This document shows positions 20,262 through 31,112 of a stretch of DNA of 64,000 nt, in pieces (within the stretch, counting starts at the first letter, position 1; each line of letters opens with the position of its first letter). The notes beneath the pieces were generated by a model. That model worked only from the letters and a program-made list of their open reading frames with translations. It was not told where the DNA came from and made no database searches. Both the position numbers and the translations under genes were made by a program. The DNA is from Clitoria ternatea (lineage: Eukaryota; Streptophyta; Magnoliopsida; Fabales; Fabaceae). Where the stretch lies: assembly GCA_037962975.1 (NCBI GenBank), contig CM075672.1, forward strand, positions 122,808,001 to 122,872,000. Reading direction: 5' to 3'.

Positions 20262-22258
20262 CTAAAACACCCATGATTTGATTAATAAAATAGGGGTAAA
20301 GGTTTTGCGTTTCCTTTTTTTTAAACAATTAAGGTGAAATAAACCGCGATGTAAACTTCAAAAATCAATCCCCGGATCAATTAAATAACCTATCTCATAC
20401 ATGAAGATATGAGAAGGTGGATAAATTAAATCAAGAATGTTCCTTGGATAATTAATCTCATAATCCTTGGAAGAAGGTTTTAGAATACCCTATTTAATTG
20501 TCAAGTAGGCCTAAAGGACCAAGGAGTACAAGATAAGTACTCAAAAGAAGTAAAAATGCAATTCCTAAGCTGATTTAATCACTTTGCTAGTGATAATCGA
20601 TTACAGGGAAGAAGCTAATCGATTACACTGCTTCTGTAGGTGGTAAAATGTATCAGGTGTTGTGCATAATCGATTATGAGACTAGGGTAATCGATTACCT
20701 TGTTTCTGTTTTAGTACCTAATCGATTACACCCTTGAACATAATCAATTACATTGATTCTGTTTGGTCTCTAATCGATTACACCCTTGAACATAATTGAT
20801 TACTGGGCTGCATACAAGTTTGTAATCGATTAAGCCAATCGACTACTATAAGAACAGGATCCTCATAATTGATTAGACTGATAATCTAATCGATTACGGC
20901 CTACCAGAATGCAGAAATTATGCAGAATTTTATAGAAAAATGAAATTCTAACCCACCTAAGTTCATGCAAATGACCTCGGATTGCCACCAAACTTTAATG
21001 CCAGCTAAAATATATTGTTGTGATGTGTAGTCACTGGCCGCACTTGAAAATTCCAAGAAATGAGGGTGATATATGCATAAATGCGTTTAGCTCATTTCAA
21101 GGCATTTTGAGGCAACTTCAGGGTCCATTCTTGGTGTAATTAACCCATTCCAGTTTACACAGGTCATAAATCACACACTCGAGCTGTTGGAATCATCACA
21201 TGCAATCCCTAGTCCTTAAAACTCATTTTGACCCATTTGGTTCCCTAATTATGCATGAAAATCACTTGACCTTCAACATTTTCAATCTCAAACACTTAGC
21301 TAATCATCACACATATAATTTAACTCAATAATCATGCATAAATCATCAGTGGAAAACTCAACAGGGGCATGGTTCATGATTCATCATCATTTATTCATCA
21401 TTATCACAAGTCATTCAAGTTGATTCATGACTATACAAAATATTGACATGTACACATTTCAAAAGAATATACAAATCCATCTACATGTCCATATAAACTC
21501 AAAATTAATGTCGACCAAGGCGTCTTTACCCCAAAAAGACTTCTTCACACACTTCCCCCACAATATGAAAGATCACACTCCATGGCAAGTCCTACAACAC
21601 AGGAGCTAAAAGATAGACCACATGGAGAGTGAGTATACTTTCTCAATGATGAAAAGTCCTATAAAATGTGACAATATACATATGAAAGCAATAAAACACC
21701 TTCTCCTGTCAAGGACTTCAATATATGATAGCATAAATCAAATCATCCAATTCGTTGAGCACCCATATGTTCATCCCCAAATGCATAAATAACAAATCCT
21801 TCATCAAGAATACATCATTCATACCATATTATTCATTTATAATTCCATCACACTTATCGTCATTTCATAAAATTTCATAAAGGCCACACCAAATCAATAA
21901 CACAAATATAATTAGTGACCAAAAATAGGATTCCACATACACCTCACATAACTTTCTCAATAGGGTATCACCCAATGCCATGCTTCTATGGCTAATGCAC
22001 ATGCTGGTGTTTAAGGATGCATATGCACGGATCTGGTTTCATTCCATCAGGTGATCGCAACCACCATATCATTCATTCTCATTGGTTTCCCGCCTCGCAA
22101 GGGGTACTTCCTTTAGCAGCCTCACAAGGTGCTATCTCGTTACTGCAACCATGTTCAATAATTCATATTGGTTTCCCGCCTCACAAGGGGTACTCCTGCC
22201 TTGTGATCGCAACCATGGGCATTCATCCTCAATAGTCCCGCAGGGCCTTTCATTTCAA
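20262..22258 (-). repeat. LTR of element A, probably incomplete
   Basis: It begins with a degraded inverted end (AAAACACCC against the usual TGTAACACCC). About 2 kb of noncoding DNA follows, including the AATCGATTA array and a duplicated GGTTTCCCGCCTC..AAGGGGTAC segment near 22083 and 22168. No gene seen. The right limit is the start of F homology, not an observed LTR terminus. Confidence 0.5.
20585..20900. repeat. Array of AATCGATTA palindromes in the LTR of A
   Basis: About twelve copies or near-copies of TAATCGATTAC in some 315 bp, spaced irregularly by 15-40 bp. Several copies share a following CTTCTG-like sequence. Variants include AATTGATTA and AATCAATTA. Confidence 0.85.
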
Positions 22259-23445
22259 TTTGATTTTTAGTTCATTTTTGTTAGTTTTCCTCCTTAATTC
22301 CATTTATTTCCTTTCATTCCACACATGTTACTCGGGTGTCTCTACTTTGTAGGAATTATGATGTTATAGGTTCATATCCTAGAGAATACAAGGCATTAGG
22401 TGAGCATCGGATGAATGGAAGAGAGTTCAAGTCATCAAAAACACAAAAACAAGTCATTCCGACTCTTGGAAAGAGGAAGTAATTCGAGTGGAACGCCTAA
22501 GGACCTCAACATTGGCAAGAAATACAAGTCAAAAAGCCTTTGAGAAACCCATTAGCGGTGGGAACTTCCCACTGGTCGTGGTTCCCTCTGCCTGGATAGG
22601 AAAATAGTGGAAAATACATCCACTGGCCGTGGATGTTGCTGGACAAAAACCCACGGTTGTGGGAAAATTCCTATTTGTCATGGTTCTTGCTGCCTGGAAG
22701 AGGAAAATTATACAAGCCTGGGCCTTGTCACGATCCACGGCCATGGGAAAATTACCACTGGCTGTGGGTTTTATACGTGGCTATAAAACCCTAATTTTGG
22801 GGAGCCGTTTTAGAGATTAAAATGAGGCCACAAATTGGAAAGAGGGAGAGACGGCTTGAGGCACTTTTAAAGAGTAAAATTAAGACCTTTCTAGGAGGAT
22901 TTGGAAAGAGATTCAAGGACCAAACATAAAGAACACTTGGATTCTCAGCTTTGGAGGAAGATTAAGAAGAGTTAGTGAGAGCTTGTCTTCTAATTTCTAA
23001 ATCCTAGTTTTTGTATTTGCGGGTTTCTTCTATGTTGGGAATTGGATTCTTATCTTATGGTTTTGTAATTGACTCTATGGCAATTAGGTACATTAGTAAG
23101 GCTTTGAGAGAAGGTTACTAATTACATTAGGAAAATCTACCTTAGAAACTAAATTTTATAATTGGGGAAATGAATTGTATAAAATTATGTACTAGCATAT
23201 TAACCTCTTAACTCCTAAAAGTTTTCCTTTGATTGATTCTTAGAAAGCATTTGATTTCCATTCTGAAAGGCATTTAGTTTTTTGTTTCTATTTTTAGTTT
23301 CATATAAAGTGAACCTTGCTTTTATTGAACCAATTTGTCTAGATAATCGAATCATACTAAACCGGTACTTGGGCATAATCCTTGTGGAGAACGATAATCT
23401 TTTATATTACTTTGATAAACTGTGCGCTTGTGGAATGGCCTATCA
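22259..23445 (+). repeat. 5' LTR of F (5'-truncated, internal deletion)
   Basis: Homology to the 3' LTR begins at TTTGATTTTTAG, 41 bp inside the LTR, and ends at GCCTATCA. It jumps at ACTCTATG near 23080 past a segment present in the 3' LTR (30429-30710). The rest is collinear with many substitutions. Confidence 0.85.
22545..22770. repeat. Array of CCACTGGCCGTGG-type motifs in the F LTR
   Basis: About eight degenerate copies of a GGCC-centred motif (CCACTGGCCGTGG, CCACGGCCATGGG, CCCACGGTTGTGGG) in about 220 bp. The counterpart in the 3' LTR is at about 29895-30120. A smaller set occurs inside F at 26700-26890. Confidence 0.8.
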
Positions 23446-23451
23446 AGTTTT

Positions 23452-23469
23452 TGACGCCGTTGCTGGGGA
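23452..23469 (+). promoter_or_regulatory. Primer-binding site of F (tRNA-Asp)
   Basis: TGACGCCGTTGCTGGGGA, two mismatches from the Athila-type tRNA-Asp PBS, six bases after the LTR. Confidence 0.8.
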
Positions 23470-23589
23470 TTGTGTTTCCCCCAATATTGGCTGACCGTGA
23501 TTTGATTAGATTAGACATTTTTATTTTTATTTTTATTTATTTTTTGAATTTTATTACGCTTGTTCTATGTGTTATTGTTGTGTTTGTAG

Positions 23590-26410
23590 GTTCCTTTATA
23601 CGAAGAAGCTTAAGTCTTGGGACAATCGTTGACCCTGAAATACAATGCTTGCTTCGGAAACTTAGGAGGCATAGAAGACAACAAGAAGCTATAGTAATAG
23701 GTCAAGAGAATACAATAGACATGGATAACCAAGCATTACGTGATTTTGCCACACCCAATACGATTGGGGGAGGGTCTAGCATTACAAGACCCACAATTGA
23801 TGCCAACAACTTTGAGTTGAAGCCATGATTGCTATCCATGGTTCAACAGAATCAATTTGGAGGTTTGCCATTCGAGGATCCCAATTTACATCTACAAATT
23901 TTCCTTGAGTATTATGATACATTCAAGGTGAATAGGGTCTGAAATGATGCAATCTGCCTTAGACTTTTTCCATTTTCTCTAAGGGACAAAGCTAAAGCAT
24001 GACTCTACTCATTATTAAAAGGTTCAATTATGACTTGCGAGTAACTTTCTCATTCTTTCCTTAACAAGTACTACCCTAAAGCAAAACTAACCAACTGAGG
24101 AAGTTGATCATCACTTTCACTCAGAAAGATGATGAGACCTTGTATGACACTTGGGAAAGGTACAAGGAGATGCTTAGGGAATTCCTATTCCATAGGATTG
24201 AGAGATGGTTGACTGTTCACATCTTCTATAATGGTTTGACTTTAAACCAAAAGTTCACTTTGGATGCCACAACTGGCAGAGCCTTCATGAGCAAAAACAT
24301 GGAGGAAGGTTATAACCTTATAGAGAAGGTGGCACAAAATACCTACCAATGGCCTTTGGAAAGACAATTGACAGCAAAGGCTCCCAGTAAGTACTCTCTT
24401 GATGCTATTTCCTTACTTATAGCTAAAATAAAGGCTTTAAATGTTAAATTTGACAAAATGGGTATAAGTACTGCTAATGTTGTTTGTGAGGTATGTGGTG
24501 TTTCAGGTCATTCTGTTGTAGGATGTCAGCTTTGAGTATCTCAAGGTGCAAAATTGGAGGTGCATCAAATGGATACGATTGGAAATTATGGTGGTAAATA
24601 TGGGAACAATTTCAGACAACCACAGGGACCACCAGGATTCTAAATCTGACCCCTTCCATTCCAAGGCAATCAGAGCAACTTTAGACCTTCACAAGGATCC
24701 TATGTTCCATATAAATCCAAATTAGAGTCCTTGATGGAAACATTCAAGGCTACCCAACTGAAGCAGAATGATGAATTTTCTAAGACAATCAAGAATTTAG
24801 CCTCAAAGGTGGATTTATTAGCCACTCACAACAAGATGTTGGAGACTCAGATAGCTCAACAAGCCTTAAATTCTTCAAGAATTCTAGGGACATTTCTTGG
24901 AAAACCAAAAGCAGGTCCATCCAACCACACTATGGTTGTAACACTTAGGAGTGGTACACAGTATTAGGATCTGAGTCCACCAAATAAAAAACAAGTAGAG
25001 AAGGACCCTAGGAAGGATGAGAACACATCACCTCTACCTGCTATGGAAGAAAAGAAGCAAGAAAAAAAAGAGGAGGTTAACCCATACCAACCCCCCATAC
25101 CATATCCTCAACGCTTAGCCAAGGCTAAGTTGGACATGTTATTTGGTAAGTTTTTAGAGGTTTTAAAAAAACTCTATATTAATATTCCTTTCACTGATGC
25201 TTTGCAGCAAATATATACCTATACGAAGTTTCTAAAGGATAACTTATCCAATAAAAGAAGGTTGGAAGAGGATGGTATTGTGGCACTTACTAAAGAGTGT
25301 AGTACATTGATCCAAAAGAAGCTGCCACCTAAGCTTCAGGATCCAGGTAGTTTTTCTATCCCATGCATGATTGGTGATATGTCAATAGATAGAGCTTTGT
25401 GTGATTTAGGAGCTAGTGTTAGCTTGATGCCTCTGTCTATTTCTGAGAAGCTAGGATTGGGTAAATTGAAACCTACTAGGATGTCCCTACAATTGGCTGA
25501 TAGGTCTGTTAAGTATCCTATAGGTATTTTAGAGGATGTTCCTATTAAGGTAGGAAATTTTTTTATCCCTATAGACTTTGTTGTGCTAGAGATGGATGAG
25601 GGTTCTATGATCCCCATTATATTAGGCAGGTCATTTTTGGAAACTACAGGTGCAACATCAATATGAAGAATGGTAAGTTGTCTCTCACTGTAGAAGATCG
25701 AAAGGTTGAGTTTAATTTAAAAGATGCTTTATGAAAACATTTTAATGATGATGTCTGTTATAATATTGAGTTTCTTGATAAAGTAGTGAAGAAAGAATCC
25801 CTTCCTAGTGATCCACTTGAATTTGTTTTATTGAATGAGCCTGTAGGAACATTAGAAAGCAATGAAGATGGTGCACTTCTGAAGCCTGATACTAAGGTCA
25901 TGAGTAAGAAAGAGGTGAACCTACATGTTGAATTAAAACCCTTACCATCTTCATTGAGGTATAAATTTCTTGGTCCTAACTCTACATATCCTATAATTGT
26001 GAATATGAACCTAAACTCTAAGGAAACTGAAAAACTTTTAAAGAAACTCAGGTTGTATAGGAATGTTATTGGTTATACTATGAATGATATTAAGGATATT
26101 GGACTTGAATGAACTGGAGGAGATTAGATTGGATGTATACGATAGTGCCAAGATTTATATGGAATGAACAAAAAAATGGCACGATCAATACATCTTGAGG
26201 AGAAGCTTTGCTCTAGGTGACATGGTCCTTCTGTTTAATTCCTGCCTCAAACTCTTCCTAGGTAAGCTCGGGATGGTCAGGACCTTTCCAGGTATTGAAA
26301 GTTTTTCCCTTTGGCACTATTGAGATATGTAGTGAAAAATATGGTGCATTTAAGGTTAATGGGAAAGGCTTAAACACTATTTCATGGGTGAGCCTATCCA
26401 ACAAGTAAGT
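23590..26410 (+). pseudogene. Element F gag-protease and remnant of pol
   Basis: Gag is split by stops: NTIGGGSSITRPTIDANNFELKP, then LRLFPFSLRDKAKA, FYNGLTLNQKFTLDATTGRAFMS, and a weak knuckle (CEVCGVSGHSVVGC) near 24486-24535. Protease (about 25345-25665) is well kept: LCDLGASVSLMPLSISEKLG, LQLADRSVKYPIGILEDV and IPIILGRSF. A pre-RT linker reaches YTMNDIKDIGLE at 26110. The next recognisable protein is the integrase C-terminus (LDVYDSAKIYME, then a GPF-type module and VNGKGLKHY) at about 26120-26400. RT, RNase H and the integrase core are therefore missing, a deletion of roughly 2.5 kb judged against C. F cannot transpose without help. Confidence 0.82.
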
Positions 26411-26699
26411 GTCTTAGGATTGCTTGATTTTCATGATTCTTGATTGGTTTGATTGGCAACATCTGGCTAAAGACATTAAACTTAGCACTAGTGGAGAGGT
26501 AACCCCATATTTGTTTGCTTTTTTATTTAATTGCATATGTTTTCATTAAAGAGCATGATAAAAAACAAATACCAATAAAAATGGAAAAATAAAACATGTT
26601 GTTTTTCCCATTAACAGTATTGTTTTCCTAACTCGTATAATTCTAAAAAAGGTTTTAAGCATTGGAATCATTTTTAAGTGTTGGAACAAATTTTTACAG
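26411..26699 (+). other. Spacer after the pol remnant of F
   Basis: AT-rich, no gene or clear repeat. It corresponds in position to the spacer after gag-pol in C. Confidence 0.5.
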
Positions 26700-26890
26700 C
26701 TAGCAAGATCCATGGTAGTGGGAATTTCCCACTAGTCGTGGTTCCCACTAGCTTGGGACATGGTTGTGCATAAAAAATAAAACCAGGTGAGACATCATGA
26801 TCCATGACCGTGGTCCTCACTGGTCCAAGAGGGTATGAATTTTGAAACAAATTTAATGGGAAGCCAGCAGGGTCCCCACGGCCATGGATC
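26700..26890. repeat. Internal set of GGCC-centred motifs in F, upstream of its ORF2
   Basis: Six or so motifs of the type seen in the F LTR (CCATGGTAGTGGG, CCCACTAGTCGTGG, CCATGACCGTGG, CCACGGCCATGG). They sit between pol and ORF2, the position the GCTCAAGCG array has in C. Confidence 0.7.
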
Positions 26891-26999
26891 GTGTTCAAGC
26901 CCTTAAATCCTTTTAAAACGTCATGGATTCCCCTTTTTGTTATGCAAATCTTTTCACGTGAACTTGTTCTCCTCTCCCACGCCCACTTTGCTGTGTTCC

Positions 27000-27717
27000 A
27001 TTACTCCCCTCCCTTCTTTAAAATCTCCTCCCTCTTGTTTTCTATTGCATTCCATTCATCACCCTTGAACTTTATTGCTTTCTTTTTCTCTCAAATCAAG
27101 TAAGAAACACTCTCCTTCTCTAATTCTTTCAATTTTTCAGAATTGGGTTTTTGAAAATCCATTGATTTTAGGTGTTTTCTTTCAAAATTAATTTGGTAGG
27201 AAGCTTAATTTTTTATTGGGATGCTCATTCATGCTTCAATTTTTAATGGGTATGCTTGTTCATGCTTGTTCACTCTTCTTTCTCACCCATTATTACTTTG
27301 TTCTTCATTATGCTACATTATTTTGCTGAGAATATGTTGATTGGCACTTAATTAAACATGAATTGACTAAATTGAAACCATGGGGGTTGTTAAAAATTCA
27401 AGTTTGGGGTGTTTCATATGTGTTATATATTTGCCTACCAAGTGTTTGTGAAAATTCCTAAACCAACTTTTGTTCATTTTTCTAAAGATTGTTGCAAGCT
27501 ATTGGTTTTGAAACTTAATCCTTATGTATATGATTCATGTTTCCATGTGCAATCTACTATAATTGGACATCTTTAACTTTAATTTGGTGGGATTTTTGAT
27601 GTTCTCATGAACCATGTTCACCAATACCCCTAATCTTGAGTGATATTATATTTGATATGGAAGAAACTTTTCTTTGTGTGCCTGAACTTATCATTCACTC
27701 TTTGTCTCTTACACTAG
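27000..27717 (+). promoter_or_regulatory. CT-rich leader and intron-like stretch before F ORF2
   Basis: A pyrimidine-rich leader (about 26960-27095) ends in a donor-like CAA|GTAAGAAAC at 27100. An acceptor-like CTCTTACACTAG ends at 27717, five bases before the ORF2 ATG. The inferred intron is about 618 bp. Same layout as C. Confidence 0.45.
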
Positions 27718-27722
27718 GAAAT

Positions 27723-28175
27723 ATGTCAACTAGAAGAATCAAGTCTCTTAGGAAGAAAAGGAAGACCACCAGTAAGTCTTCCTCGTACTCTAAAATAGAT
27801 AACATTGAGTGTGTTTCTGATGACCAACGTATGAGACTTAGTGCTTTAGCTGAGAAGGAAATCCTTCCCTCAAGATTCTTTTGTAGGGACACCTTACTAA
27901 CCTTAGGAATTTTTGAGGATACGTTTAGATTGTGTAAAAACGTAGGTTGGACTAGTTTTATCCAATTGCATGAACCCACCTACGAAAGAATAACCCTCGA
28001 GTTCCTAAGCTCTGCAGACATCCATAAGTTTAACAATCCTACTGGGTGGAAGGTAACTTTCAGGCTAAATAATAATGACTATAGGATGGATTTAGATGAA
28101 GTTGCTAGTATTTATGGTTTTCCCACTGGGGGTACAACTACTTTCTCTAGACAATTTCCCTTTTTCTCTCCATGA
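27723..28175 (+). CDS. Element F ORF2: Athila-type 3' ORF, short version
   Basis: Open for 150 codons from the first ATG after the acceptor-like site. The N-terminus is strongly basic (MSTRRIKSLRKKRKTTSK), unlike the H3-like start in C. The body has LAEKEILPSRFFCRDTLLTLG, YERITLEFLSSADIH and YRMDLDEVASIYGFPTGG, which match the Athila 3' ORF family of unknown function. The protein is much shorter than the 435 codons inferred for C and probably ends early at the TGA at 28175; it may be a remnant. A GAGGACAATGTC motif, common after this ORF in Athila-like elements, lies near 28240. Confidence 0.65.
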   Translation: MSTRRIKSLRKKRKTTSKSSSYSKIDNIECVSDDQRMRLSALAEKEILPSRFFCRDTLLTLGIFEDTFRLCKNVGWTSFIQLHEPTYERITLEFLSSADIHKFNNPTGWKVTFRLNNNDYRMDLDEVASIYGFPTGGTTTFSRQFPFFSP

Positions 28176-29566
28176 TAAGGTGATCCTTTTTCAATTAAGT
28201 TTCCTTTTACCCTTATCTCTCTTTGTTGCACATTGAGGACAATGTCCGAGAATAGTTTGGGGTATGGATAAAACAAAACTTAACTTGATTATTTCTCTTG
28301 TTTATTTTTATTTTTATTTTTTATGCAATTTGTTTTGTTTTGTTGTTTCGTTTCTGTTTTGTCTTAGGATAACATTGTTAGTCTGTCGGTAATTAATGGA
28401 TTTGTAGGATGTGTTAATTTTGAATAATTGGATCACATGCATGTTAGGAACCTAAAATAAATAAAAAATATAATAATTAAATAATTATGATGACTCCTAG
28501 GGTGCTAGGCTAAAAAAAGACTCATGATAAATCCATGCTTTCTATGATCTAGACTAATCACCATAGTGAGGTTTTTGAGCCAAAAAGGGTGTTGCAATGA
28601 TTAAAAATTTATCCCTTATTTCCTTCTTTGAGTGATTCACACATGTTAGACATTCTAGAACTTAGCTTTTGACTGATTCAAAATGGTTTATGAATGCATG
28701 TCATGGAATGAAAAAGGCACTTTAGGCCTTATTCTTTAGCCACAAAAATTGTTTGTTAGATTAACCCATTAGTTGCCCCTTTTAAGCCTAATACACTTTT
28801 TATATTTATTTTTCAATATGCCTCTTTGCTTGTTAATTTTCATGATTCCTGTAGAAGAAGTAAAAGAATAACAACTCATGAAAAAGTTAATTTTGAATAA
28901 AAAGGGTATATATATATATACAATTGTGGAGTTTGGGTTCTAAAAAAAAGAGAAAAAAGAGAAAAAGAAAAAAGTGAAAAAGAGAAAGAAAAGAAAGGAA
29001 AAGAGAACGATGATAATGAGAAAAGGAAGAGAAAGAAAAAGGAGTTGATTATTAAAATAAAATAAATTATGCTCCTAATAGTTTCTGAATGTGAAAGGGA
29101 ATGCTTATTCTGTTTTGCTTTGAAACTTGTTTTTCTAAGGAATTGTTTAGCCCTTTGTGTTTTTCCTTTTCTTGATTTCCATACCTACATGTTGAACCCT
29201 TAGCCACTTTACAACCTTGAAAAGACCTTTAGACTATAACAATATATTCTTGATAACTGTGGAGTTTACGGTCAATTATCAAGCCTATGCGAGTGCTTAA
29301 GGTGTAGTGATTTGACCATTTTATACACAAACTTATACACCAAAAGGGAAAGTGAGGAGAGTGTACCTATAGTCCAATCTTAGTGAAGTGTGGATTGATC
29401 ATTATTTCAATTTAGCCTCAGTATTTTAGTAATCATCTGAAAAAGAAAACTTAATAAAAATTCATTTTGGGTTCCTTAATTGTGCTTGGGTTCTTTGTTC
29501 TTGATTTTCCATCCTGTGAATATAGTGATTTCTTAGGGACAAGCAATGTTCTAGTTTGGGGTATTT
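28176..29566 (+). other. 3' noncoding region of F with polypurine tract
   Basis: About 1.4 kb without a gene. It has a TA tract near 28908-28920 and a long A/G-rich tract at about 28948-29045. CTAGTTTGGGGTATTT next to the 3' LTR is the probable polypurine tract; GTTTGGGG also occurs after GAGGACAATGTC near 28255. Confidence 0.6.
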
Positions 29567-31075
29567 TGATAGGCGTCTAATTTGTATTAGTTTTAGGGTC
29601 ATTTTGTTTTGACTTTTAGTTTATTTTGGTTAGTTTTCCTCCTTAATTCCATTTATTTCCTTTAATTCCACACATGTTACTTGGGTGTCTCTATTTTGTA
29701 GGAATTGTGATGTTATAGGTTCATATACTAGAGAATACGAGGCATTTGGTAAGCATCCAATGAATGGAAGGGAGTTCAAGTCATCAAAAACACAAAAATA
29801 AGTCATGCGGACCCTTGGAAAGAGGAAATAATTTGAGTGGAGCCTCCAAGGACCTCAACATTGGCAAGAAATACAAGTCAAGAAACCTTTGAGGAACCCA
29901 CTTGCCATGGGAAATTCCCACTGGCCATGGTTCCCTCTGGCTGGATGGGAAAATAATGCAAAATACATCCACTGGCCATGGATATTGCTGGACAAAAACC
30001 CACAGTCGTGGGAAAATTCCCACTGGCCATGTTTCTTGCTGCCTAGAAGAGGAAAATTATGCAAGCCTGAGCTCTGTGATGATCCATGGCTGTGGGAAAA
30101 TTCCCACTGGCCATGGGTTTTATACATGGCTATAAAATCCTAATTTTGGGGAGTTATTTTGGAGATTAAAAGGAGGCCACACATTGGAAAGAGGGAGAGA
30201 CGACTTGAGGCACTTTTGGGGAGAAAAATTGAAAGCTTTCTAGAAGGATTTGGAAGGAGATTCAAGCACCAAACATGAAGAACACTCGGATTCTCAACTT
30301 TGGAGGAAGATTAAGAATAGTTAGTGAGAGCCTTTCTTCTAATTTCTGAATCCTAGTTTTTGTATTTAGGGGTTTCTTCTATGTTGGGAATTGGATTCTT
30401 ATCTTATGGTTTTGTAATTGACTCTATGATGAACTAAACCCCTTTTCTTGGGATTAAAGGGGTAGTATGCATATGTATGTAATTTATGTTTACTATTTGA
30501 TTTCATGAATGCTTAATGCCTTTACAAGACTTTTAGAGGAGTGTAGTTGATTCTAAATGATATAGGCTATGAGAGTAGGTATATTGTTTGAAAGCATGAA
30601 ATTGAACCTAGGGTTTTGGCATACAAGAAAGTATGCAAGACTTTTTGAGGGCTAACAAGTTTTTACAAAACGTAATGAACTTAGTTTACAAATCGAACAC
30701 AGTTATTTGCCAATTAGGTACATTAGTAAGGCTTTGAAAGAAGGTTGCTAATTACATTAAGAAAATCTAGCTTAGAAAGTAAATTTTATAGTTGGGGAAG
30801 TGAATTGCATGAAATTAGATTCTAGTATATGAACCTCTTAACTCCCAAGAGTTTTCCTTTGATTGATTCTTAGAAAGCATTTGATTTCTATTCCAAAAGG
30901 CATTGAGTTTTCTATTTCTGTTTTCAATTTGTTATAAAGTGAACTTTCCTTTAATTGTACCAATTTGTCTGGATAATCAAATCTTAGTAAACTGGTACTT
31001 GGGCACAATCCCTATGGAGAACGATAATCTTTTATATTACTTCAATAAACCATGTGCTTGCAAAATGGCCTATCA
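29567..31075 (+). repeat. 3' LTR of element F
   Basis: 1509 bp, TGATAGGC...GCCTATCA, with an 8-bp inverted repeat at the ends. It includes the 282 bp absent from the 5' LTR. GGCC-centred motifs lie at about 29895-30120. Confidence 0.88.
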
Positions 31076-31112
31076 ATATATTTCTCCTTTTTAAGCATAT
31101 TTGTATTATAAC

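Larger units (their letters stand above)
18958..22258 (-). mobile_element. Element A: remnant of a Tekay-like chromovirus (gag, PBS, LTR)
   Basis: Oldest layer in the left part: B is inserted into its gag. On the minus strand, a tRNA-Met-like PBS (GTTATCAAAGC, 20249-20260) precedes gag by about 330 bp. The LTR begins near 20262 and is followed to where homology to the F LTR starts (about 22259). I found no clean LTR end or target duplication at that side, so the junction with F is probably a deletion or truncation. Confidence 0.65.
22259..31075 (+). mobile_element. Element F: degenerate Athila-like retrotransposon with most of pol deleted
   Basis: The two LTRs match each other, ending GCCTATCA; the 3' LTR starts TGATAGGC. 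The PBS after the left LTR is tRNA-Asp-like. The interior keeps gag and protease, then jumps to the integrase C-terminus, then has a motif array, leader, intron-like stretch and 3' ORF. The 5' LTR lacks its first roughly 41 bp and an internal 282 bp. No target duplication was found. Confidence 0.85.
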
